Positions 55,798 through 64,000 of a stretch of 64,000 nucleotides of DNA are shown piece by piece. The stretch is from assembly GCA_037126765.1 (NCBI GenBank), contig JBBCBC010000022.1, forward strand, positions 21,853,758-21,917,757. The letters run 5' to 3'. The translations under genes were made by a program, and so were the position numbers. How positions within the stretch are numbered: the first letter of the stretch is position 1; each line of letters opens with the position of its first letter. Source of the stretch: Stenogyne calaminthoides (Eukaryota > Streptophyta > Magnoliopsida > Lamiales > Lamiaceae). Under the pieces are notes generated by a model. It was not told the DNA's origin, made no database searches, and saw nothing but the letters and a program-made list of their open reading frames with translations.

Positions 55798-58175
55798 TTA
55801 AGTTCCACTCATCAGGGCTATGTTGTCATCATTCAGCTCAGTGCCCTTCTCCTTCACCTGAAACAAAATCAGGCCTTAGGTACCCATTTGGTGTAGGATC
55901 CTACCAGGTTAGCTGTACCTTTTGGAACCTAAATCTGCCTCACAACTCTAATTACTTTAGAGTGGCTGATTTGTCTTCCATAAACATCTACATACACATT
56001 CACTACCTTAGATGCCTTGGCAGTACCCTGTGTATGAGTGCCAGCCTTAGCATGAACATGAGCCTTAGAGTTCTTCTTGGGTTCAGGTCTCTTGTTCCAG
56101 TGCTTTGGCTTTGGTGCAGCTAATCTACGTCTCTGCTGACTTGGGTTCAGGAAACCTTCACCCTTAGGCAAGTGGGGTTTAAGTTGTCTGTACTGAAATT
56201 GGGGTCTTTTAGTAAACTGAGGACTTGGTCTCTTCAGTTGAGAATATCTCTGCTGAGTGTTTCTCTTCTGAAGATTCCTCTGATGGTTCAGGGCAGATTT
56301 CTTCAGGTTGGTATTCTTAGCCTGAGGCTTCGAAGTAATATCCTGAGGATTTGCTACTGAATGTTCAGGTTTTCTAGCCTTTTCCTGAGGTTTGGGCTTT
56401 CTTTCCTGAACCTTCAGTTTCTCTGAAACCATAGGTCCTTTACCCTTGTCTAAAACACGGGGTTGTTCTTTAATGAGAAGATCAGTACGAACCACCGGTT
56501 TAACAAAGACAGTCTTAGTGTCACTTGTAGTTGCAGGTCTTTGATAACTCTAAATTTCATCTATTGCATGAGATGCATAATTCAATAGAGCTAACTTTCT
56601 CTGCAAACTATAATCACTTTTCTTTAGAGTTTCATGTTTCTCAAAGAGGTCATTGAACTCAGTCCTGATAAGCTGATTTTCCTCAGTGGATTTCTCTAAC
56701 TTTCCTTTCAGGGCCTCTACCACTTTCTCTTTTTTTGAGAGTTGTACTTTCATAACATCTAGTTCATCAGTAACTCCCATCAATTGAGAAGTGGTCTCAG
56801 CAACATTAGAGTTTTTCCACTTCAGATTCTCAGCAGTCAGTTCTTCATTCTGCTCTTGAGTTTCAATGAACAGTTCTTGTAACACAGAATAGTCATTCAT
56901 CAGATTCTCAAAAGAATCCATCAGGTCAAAATTACTGGTTACAGAACTTGATAACTCAGGTGCTTGTGTAGGAGCAGCAAAAGAGATAGAAGAATTTACC
57001 TCCTCAATAGCAACAAGGCAGACATCATCACTATCACTGTCTGAGAACATTTCTTCTGAAGAGCTAGATCCTTCTTCAGTGTGTTCTTCTTCAGCAACCA
57101 TAGCCTTCTTGCTAGAATACTTCTTGTCTCTTTTGGCTTGCCTCTCCTTTCTTTCCTTGGAGCTCAACCCAAGGCAGTCATACTAGAAGTGACCTTTCTT
57201 CTTACAGTTGTAGCATCTGTTGGTATCATCATCCTGATCAGTTTCCTCTTTGGATTTGTAGTCCTTCTTTCTGGATGAGGATCCTTCAGCTTTGTGGTCC
57301 TTCTTCTTCTCAGTAGGCTTATCTTCAGCTTCTGAGTTGTTCCTGTACCTGGTATCTTTATAATACCTCTTGTACTTACCAAATCTACTGTTCATTTTCT
57401 CAAACCTTCTTGCCATCAGGGCAATTGTCACATCTTTTTCATCCTGAATTTTGTTAGATGAGATCTCAGGTTCTTTATATTGCAGATTTTTCCTTGTGCT
57501 TTGAAAGCCACATTTTTGCTAGATGAAATATCATCTTTGCTGTCAGGTTTCTTAGTTTTCTTATCAATGACAAACTCATATGCTTTCAACTCAGAGAAAA
57601 CCTGTTGATATGGCATAGAAGCAATATCTTTGGTATTTTCAATTACCTCAGCATGTATATCCCATTTCTTAGACAGTCCTCTAAGAATTTTCAGAGCAAT
57701 TTCTCTTTTGGGATATTTTTTCCCAAGAGCACTCAGATCATTCATAATTCTAGTGAATCTAACCTCAAGTCTTTCAATGGATTCACCATCTTCCATTTCA
57801 AAACCATCAAATTTGGCAATAGCCACATATAGTTTTTTTCTTTGATATGATCAGTGCCCTGACACATTATAGCAAGTGTGTCCCAAATTTCTTTGGCAGT
57901 TTCACAGTGGGAAATCATTCCCATAACACCATCATCAATAGTGCTATACAATGTATCTTTAGCAATATAATCCAAGTTAACCAACTTTCTCTTTTCAGGA
58001 GTAATCATCTTTGGGAAATTCATCCCTTGGATCATCTCTTTCATTATCAGTCAATCTAGGATTCACAACCTTATACTCAAAAGGTACTTGAGACACAACT
58101 CTCCATATTCTCTCATTTTTAGAGTACAGATGTGCCTGCATTCTCAATCTCCATAGATCATAGTTCTCAACAGAG
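55798..58175 (-). pseudogene. Element C gag with coiled-coil extension
   Basis: The capsid domain shows YDLWRLRMQAHLYS near 58140 (its N-terminus is cut off at 58175), ISHCETAKEIWDTLAIMCQG, a frameshift in an A-run near 57838, RLEVRFTRIMNDLSALGKKY and KILRGLSKKWDIHAEVIEN. The knuckle CYNCKKKGHF is followed by a stop and YDC (57220-57175). Downstream is a 200-residue acidic and coiled-coil region (57167-56550; EEGSSSSEEMFSDSDSDD, SKKEKVVEALKGKLEKSTEE), then a Lys/Pro/Gln-rich basic linker (56495-55929; LKPHLPKGEGFLNPSQQRR, VDVYGRQISHSKVIRVV). Such long gags are typical of Sireviruses. Confidence 0.88.
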
Positions 58176-58294
58176 TGTTGGGGTTATACTGGAAAGTGTG
58201 CTTTTACTTTGTATAACCAAACTGAATTTCTGTCTTATTCACTGAAATAAATTATTTATCACTGATGCTTTAAATATCATTGAATGTTACATAT
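58176..58294 (+). repeat. Start of a family-B LTR inserted in element C gag
   Basis: TGTTGGGGTTATACTGG begins the LTR, which continues colinear with the reverse complement of the copy at 49330-51010 up to ACATAT. Element D is inserted there. The rest of this LTR should follow element D beyond the window. The preceding CAGAG (58171-58175) is the expected left target duplication. Confidence 0.88.
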
Positions 58295-59737
58295 TGTTGG
58301 GAGATGATTTTAATAAAGAAGTTTTGATTAGATCCCAAAACCCCTGAGTATGACATGTTCAGGATAATCTTGATAGACTGAGTTAGGTTTTTAGTATAGA
58401 TTATTCAGGAAGTTATCTGCACCATGTATAGTCAGCAGATATAGATCAGGTTAGATCTTAAAGTTACTAAAGAACTCAGAAGGTACTGAGTAACTGAAGA
58501 TTCAGTAGAACTAAAGAATCAGTAGAACTGAAGAATCAAAAGAACTGAAGAATCAGTAGAACTGAATGTTCAGAAAGATACTGAAGATGTTGAAGGAATG
58601 AAGACTCAGATAGTACTGATAACTCAGTATGTCACTAAAGACACTGAAGACTCAGTATGTCACTGAAGACACTGAAGACTCAGAAGATACTGAATACTCA
58701 GTATAACCTGAATGTTCAGAGGCACTGAATAATATCTATCTGAAGACTACAAAAACTGAGAAAAACCCAAATGTTAAGAAAAGTAGATATTGCCCAAAAC
58801 ATTCATATGCAGACAAAAGGAACTAAGTCTAAGTGTTGTTTAAGGTTAGAAGATATATCCTAGCCTTTGCATCTGTTCTTATTGTAAAGGATATCTCACC
58901 CTAGTTGGAAACCAACCCAAAACCCAAACCCTTTGTTAAGGTAGTTTGTGTGTGATTTGTTGGTGAGTTAAAGTTGTAAAGAGTTAGTAAGCTACAGTGA
59001 GTTAGCCAGAAAACTCTAGAGAAGAAGTTTGTAAGCTACTTGTGGTAGTCTGAACACTTGTGTGTGTTTGAGTTAGTAAGCTGCAGTGAGTCAGCCAGAA
59101 AACTCAAAGTAGAAAAGTGAGTAAGCTACAGTGAGTTAGCCTGAAAGCTTTAGGAAGTGGTTAAGGAATTTCTCTGAAGATCAGAGAGAGTGGACGTAGG
59201 AGCTTGAGTCTCTGAACCACTATAATTGTTGTGTTGTTTGCTTTCTGTACTGCATTCTTATCTGTTGCATATTTTTCACTGAAAGCATATTTCACTGATA
59301 TTCAGTTGGAACCAATCCACTGAACTCGCATCAAATCGATCACAGCCTTAATCACTGTTTTATCGAAGGGAAGATTTTCAGCAAAGCTAAAACGAGTATA
59401 AACTTAAGGCCAACCATTTCGCACACTTGAGTAGCTAGAACAGATAGTTACCAAACTAAACTAACTCTACTGAGGGTTTAGTAAGATAATTGTCTGATCC
59501 AAGCTCCTCAGGATCTCTGATAAACTCAGGTTCAGTTGGGCTAATCTGAAGCTTCTGAAAGCAGCTCAGGATCATTGTCTCAGTAAACTTTGACTCAGGG
59601 CAATCCATGCTTCTCAGGGCAAAATTATCAGGATAACCTGACCCATCTGACCTCAGTGAAAGAAAAGTTTGAAAAATCACTGAACACGTGTATTCCCCCC
59701 CATACACGTGTGAGACTCGTTAGCACCGGGACCAACA
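58295..59737 (+). repeat. 5' LTR of element D with U3 tandem repeats
   Basis: The 1443-bp LTR starts TGTTGGGAGATGA and ends ACCGGGACCAACA. It contains a 17-bp tandem repeat (AGAACTGAAGAATCAGT, about 3.5 copies, 58507-58572) and a 28-bp repeat (starting ACTCAGTATGTCACT, two copies from 58622 and 58650). Such U3 arrays often hold enhancer sites. The palindromic ACACGTGT motif occurs twice near the right end (about 59686 and 59704). Confidence 0.92.
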
Positions 59738-59739
59738 AG

Positions 59740-59751
59740 TGGTATCAGAGC
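59740..59751 (+). other. Primer-binding site of element D (tRNA-iMet type)
   Basis: TGGTATCAGAGC, an exact consensus match two bases after the LTR. Confidence 0.93.
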
Positions 59752-59827
59752 AGCTGTTCATTTTGACCACTCGCTTTGGTAGCCATAGTCTATTTGCTGA
59801 AAGAATTTGGTGGTCTACTGAATAGAT

Positions 59828-62150
59828 ATGTTTGCTGATATCTTAAAAGGCTCAGTCATCATGCCTTCTAAAAAACTCCCTATGTTCTCTGTTGAGAGCT
59901 ACGATCTATGGAGATTGAGAATGCAGGCTCATCTTTATTCAAAACATGAAAGAATGTAGAGAGTGGTTTCTGAAGGACCATTCAAATTTACTATTGTGAA
60001 TCCCAGAATCACTGATACTGAGAGGAATGATCCCAGAGATGAATTTCCAAAGTCTGATGATCAACTTACTCCTGATGAGAGAAAGTTAGTCAATCTGGAC
60101 TACATTGCTAAAGATACTTTGTATAGCACTATTGATGATGGTGTTATGGGGATGATTTCTCACTGTGAAACTGCAAAAGAAATTTGGGACACACTTGCTG
60201 TTATGTGTCAAGGCACAGATCATATTAAGGAAAACAAACTTTTTGTTGCTATTGGAAAGTTTGATAGCTTTGAAATGGAAAATGGTGAATCCATTGACAA
60301 ACTTGAGGTCAGATTCACTAGCATTATGAATGATCTGAATGCTCTTGGGAAAAGATACCCATAGAAAGAAGTGGCACTGAAAATTCTTAGAGGATTATCT
60401 AAGAAATGGGATATACATGCTGTGGTGATTGAAAACACCAAAAATATTGATTCCATGCTATACCAACAAGTTTTCTCTGAACTGAAAGCTTATGAGTTTG
60501 TGATTGACAAGAAAACTAAGAAATCTGACAGCAAAGATGATTCTTCATCTAGCAAGAATGTGGCTTTCAAAGCCAAAGAGAAATCCTGTAAGTCTAGAGA
60601 GTCTGAGAACTCACTTGCCAGAAATCAGGATGAGCAAGAGGATAAGCTAGTACTGATGGCAAGGAGGTTTGAAAGACTCAATAGCAGATATGGGAAATAT
60701 AAGAAATATTACAGGAATCACAGGTACAAGAGAAACTCAGAAGCTGAGGACAGATACACTGAGAAAAGGAAGGACCACAAAGCTGAAGGATCCTCATCCA
60801 AAAAGAAGGACTCCAAGACCAAGGAGGAAAGTGATCGGGGATGATGATGCCAACAGATGCTACTAACTGTCAAAAAGAAAGGTCACTTCCAATATGACCG
60901 CCCCGAAATGAAAAGCTAAAGAAAGAAAGGAAAGACAAGCCAAGAGAGACAAGAAGATCTCCTGCAAGAAAGCTATGATTGCTGAGGAAGAAGACATTCT
61001 GAAGAAGGTTCCAGTTCCTCAGATGAGATTTTCTCAGATAGTGACAATGATGATATCTGTCTTATGGCTGTGGAGGAGGTAAATTCTTCTATCTCTGTTG
61101 TTGCTCTTACACAAGCACATGAGTTCTCAAGTTCAATTGTAAACAGTAACTTTGACCTGATGGATTCATTTGAAAATCTTATGAAGGACTATTCGTATTT
61201 ACAAGAATCGCTCCATCAAACTCAAGAGCGTAACAAGGAACCGATCAAAAAAATCAAGTGGAAAGACTCTAAAAATGCCGAGATCACTTCTCAATTGATG
61301 GGAACTATTGATGAATCGGATGTTCAAAGTACAACTCTCGAAAAAAAAAGGTGATAGAGATCCTAAATGGAAAATTAGAGAAATCCACTAAGGAGATTCA
61401 AATTTCGAATCGAGTTCAATGACCTCTTTGAGAAGCATGAAACTCTAAAGAAATGTGAGGATAGTGTGCAGAGAAAAGTTAGCTCTATTGAATTATTCTA
61501 AAGCTAGATGAAATTCAAAAGACCAAGAACTATAAAAAAGCCGGATGCATTCCAAAAGTCTCTTCGAATCTTTAAGAATAAACCAAATGCATCAAATCTT
61601 CTCAAGAACATCCCATTTTGACCTACCATCGGGAAGAATGCCCAAACCCCGTGAAAAGACTAGAAAACACTCAAGAGAAATTTTCGAACAAGATTTCAAA
61701 GCCTCAAGAATACCAACCCCAAGAGATCCAGATATGAACCATCGAGGAATTTTCGAAGAAAACACTCAACAGAGATATTCTCAATTGAAAAGACCATGTC
61801 CTCGACATCTTGAAAGACCACAATTTCAAAGACAGAACAACCTAAAACCCCACTTGCCTAAGGGTAAAGGTTTCCTGAACCCAAGTCAGCAAAGACAGAG
61901 ACCAGCTGCATCAAAGCTAAGGCACTTGAACAAAAGGCCTGAACCCAAGAAGAACTCTAAGGCTCATGTTCATGCTAAGGCCGCACTCATGCACGTGGAT
62001 ATCGCCAAGGCTCTAGGGTGGTGAATGTGTATGTAGATGTTTATGGGAGACAAATCAGCCACTCTAAAGTAATTAGAGTTGTTAGGCAGATTTGGGTTCC
62101 AAAAGGTACAGCTAACCTGGTAGGACCCTACACCAAATGGGTACCTAAGA
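59828..62150 (+). pseudogene. Element D gag
   Basis: The ATG at 59828 opens the frame; VESYDLWRLRMQAHLYS begins the capsid domain. Stops follow at 59957-59959 and 60362-60364 in the same frame. Conserved pieces are LDYIAKDTLYSTIDDGVMG, ISHCETAKEIWDTLAVMCQG, KLEVRFTSIMNDLNALGKRY and ILRGLSKKWDIHAVVIEN. The knuckle near 60858 is broken by indels where element C has CYNCKKKGHF. The coiled-coil extension (61064-61354) and basic linker (61545-62150; LKPHLPKGKGFLNPSQQRQ) are present but frame-disrupted. In 61370-61800 CG-containing triplets replace the CAG/CTG of element C. Confidence 0.87.
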
Positions 62151-62167
62151 ACTGATCTGTTTTTCAG

Positions 62168-63860
62168 GTGAATAAAAAGGGCACTAAACTTAATGAAGAC
62201 AACATAGTCCTGATGAGTGGAAATGAATTGGCTCCTGATGTATGGTATCTGGACAGTGGATGTTCAAGACATATGACAGGATATAAGCAACTAATTACTG
62301 ACTATGTTGAGCAAAAAGGCCCTCAGATCACATTTGGAGACAACTCCAAAGGATAAACTGAAGGATATGGTACTCTTGAAACTGATTCTGTTCATATCCA
62401 TGGTGTTTCATAGGTGTTTGGTCTAAAGCATAATTTGCTTTCTATCAGGCAATTCTGTGACAAAGGATTCAGTGTTGAGTTCTCAAAGAACTTATGTTAT
62501 GTAAAAGACAATGCTTCACGAAAAAATTTTAATTGACCGGGTACTAGAAAAGGAAATCTGTATCTTGCCGATTGGAGTTCAACTCCTAAAGATACATGTT
62601 TGGTTGCAAAAAGTTCCACTGATACCAGTTGGTTGTGGCACAAAAGACTGAATCACTTAAACTTCAAAACCCTGAACAAACTTGCAAGATTAGCACTTGT
62701 GAGGGGGTTACCCAATGAAGTGTTAAGTAAAGATCATGTATGTGATGCTTGTCAGAAAGGAAAACAAATCAGAGCATCTTTCAAAAGCAAAGTAGATGTT
62801 TCTACTGATAAAATACTACAACTGTTACATATGGATCTCTTTGGTCCAGTAACACCTGTGAGCACTAATGGCAGAAAATACACACTTGTGGTAGTTGATG
62901 ACTACTCTAGATACACATGGGTCATATTCTTACTCAGTAAGAAAGAGACTCGCACAAAAAGCGCTGAATTCTTGAAAAGGCTCAAGATCTTGAAAAAAAA
63001 TCGAAAGTGTGGTCAAGATCAGATCAGATAAAGGAACTGAATTTATCAACCAAATTATAACTGATTATTGTGTAGCAAATGGAATAGCTCATGAAACATC
63101 AGCTGCAAGGACCCCACAACAGAATGGTGTTGCTGAAAGAAGAAATAGGACTCTAAAAGAAGCTGCAAGGACAATGATTGCTGAAGCTGATATTCCTAAG
63201 AGATTCTGGGCTGAAGCTATCAACACTGCATGCTACTCTCATAACAGATCCATGCTGACCAAAAATCAAGGAAAAACTCCATATGAGCTGTGGAATGAAA
63301 GGAAGCCTCTTGTTTCTTTCTTTTGTGTGTTTGGTTGCAAGTGTTTCATACACAATAATGGTAAAGATCAGTTGAAAACTTTTGATAGCAAAGCTGATGA
63401 AGGGATATTTTTAGGATATTCTGAAGTCAGTAAAGCCTTCAGAGTTTACAATTGTAGGACTCTTATTGTGGAGGAAACACCTCATGTTGTTTTTGATGAA
63501 TCTACTTGTGTTCAGAAGAAACAGAAACATGACTCAGGAGAACTGATCAAGAGAATCACCAGACTTAGCCTGAAAAAGAATGATAAAACATCCTCTGAAC
63601 ATGAAAAGAAGAAGTCAGTCACTTTCTATGAATGGAGTGAATCAGACTCAGACAAAGAAGTTCATGATGGAAAAACTCAGGATGGTGAGACTCAGGATGG
63701 AAATTCTCCACTGAAGGAAAGCCAACACACTGAAGCTGACCAATCTGAACATACACCGCCTCGGACTCGGTATGTAATGCCGATGAAGATGTGGTCACAG
63801 CTGAGGCAAACTCTGAATCTATCAATCAATGGGGAACAAATGTCTCTGACAATGTTCTGA
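62168..63860 (+). pseudogene. Element D protease, pre-integrase and integrase
   Basis: Protease motif DVWYLDSGCSRHMTGYKQL, stop at about 62354, then a damaged stretch to 62600. The pre-integrase has WLWHKRLNHLNFKTLNKLA and DHVCDACQKGKQIRASF. The integrase core has LLHMDLFGPVTPVS, VVVDDYSRYTWVIFL, a frameshift near 63000, VKIRSDKGTEFINQI and TPQQNGVAERRNRTLKEA, with all three catalytic acidic residues present. The C-terminal part reads EADIPKRFWAEAINTACYSH, GCKCFIHNNGKDQLKTFD and FLGYSEVSKAFRVYN, then a charged Asp/Glu/Lys-rich linker with GKTQDGETQDGN repeats. The frame shifts again near 63780. Confidence 0.92.
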
Positions 63861-64000
63861 ATGGAATTTCCCCTGAGGAAGATGATTATATTTCTCCTTT
63901 GTTCCCTAAATTTAATGAAATGCCTGAACCTAACATTTCTGATGTTGAGGATACTACTGAAGGGGGAACATCCAGGAGAAAATGGTTGGATAGTCATCCT
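63861..64000 (+). pseudogene. Element D linker before reverse transcriptase (partial)
   Basis: In another frame this reads NVLNGISPEEDDYISPLFP, NISDVEDTTEGGTSRRKWL, the same linker found in element C at 54190-54015 before its reverse transcriptase. The window ends here, so RT and the 3' end are not visible. Confidence 0.8.

Larger units (their letters stand above)
47743..58175 (-). mobile_element. Copia element C (Sire-like, minus strand), truncated at both ends
   Basis: In transcriptional order: gag (58175-55930), protease and integrase (55797-54496), reverse transcriptase and RNase H (54236-52407), spacer, and an extra gene after pol (51809-47743). The gag is cut at 58175 by a family-B LTR. 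No 3' LTR is found after the extra gene. A family-B solo LTR is inserted at 49330-51010. The DSGCSRHMTG protease, CYNCKKKGHF knuckle, coiled-coil gag extension and extra gene indicate the Sire/Maximus lineage. Confidence 0.9.
58295..64000 (+). mobile_element. Copia element D (Sire-like, plus strand), cut by window end
   Basis: 5' LTR 58295-59737, primer-binding site 59740-59751, gag from 59828, protease and integrase from 62168, and the start of the RT-side linker at 63861-64000. Gag and integrase proteins are close to those of element C, which points the other way. It is broken by several stops and frameshifts. The left target sequence should be CATAT (58290-58294). Confidence 0.9.

Noticed and set aside
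45576..58175. A full-length element C with its 3' LTR at 45576-47420
   Set aside because: GAGTA on both sides of that LTR and no polypurine tract at its inner edge point to an independent solo LTR, though the alternative is kept as a finding.

Overview
This window is repeat-dominated nuclear DNA of a flowering plant, almost certainly a eudicot. The evidence is one spliced WRKY transcription-factor gene of the WRKY13 type, set among Ty1/copia, Ty3/gypsy, LINE, CACTA and MITE sequences with the primer-binding sites and terminal motifs of plant elements. No bacterial genes, organelle operons, rRNA, tRNA genes or CRISPR arrays were seen.

Layout. 1-4686: two halves of Tat-like Ty3/gypsy elements lying head to head (pol on the minus strand, LTR-PBS-gag-protease on the plus strand). 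4687-5781: a truncated LTR of copia family B. 5782-7631: the 5' part of a CACTA transposon on the minus strand, ending in a clean terminal inverted repeat. 7632-37687: a LINE split by nested insertions. Copia element B (7749-31772, minus, TSD ACCAC) sits in LINE ORF1, and copia element A (12821-27606, plus, TSD CTCTT) sits in the gag of B. A solo LTR related to A (32306-33621) also sits in ORF1. LINE ORF2 follows (endonuclease, reverse transcriptase, zf-RVT, RNase H), ending in a poly(A) tail.

37688-45575 is the only host-gene island. The WRKY13-like gene has three exons on the minus strand (42832-42561, 42224-41999, 39018-38847). Intron 2 carries a complete 1.19-kb non-autonomous CACTA element with TSD ACG, and intron 1 carries a MITE. 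A length change next to a GAAGAT microsatellite in exon 2 puts the WRKY domain out of frame as sequenced. More MITEs lie upstream.

45576-64000 is a second retrotransposon cluster. It has a solo LTR of the C/D family (TSD GAGTA), then copia element C on the minus strand (47743-58175; a Sire-like element with a long gag and an extra gene after pol, itself interrupted by a family-B solo LTR with TSD TCCTC). A 119-bp start of another family-B LTR is inserted in the gag of C, and a related element D (58295-64000, plus) is inserted in that LTR and runs off the window.

Every autonomous-type element has in-frame stops, frameshifts or truncations, so none looks competent. The most notable signals are a homologous extra protein after pol in elements A and C, a systematic CAG/CTG versus CG-containing difference between element copies that looks technical rather than evolutionary, and the CACTA insertion and frameshift in the WRKY gene.
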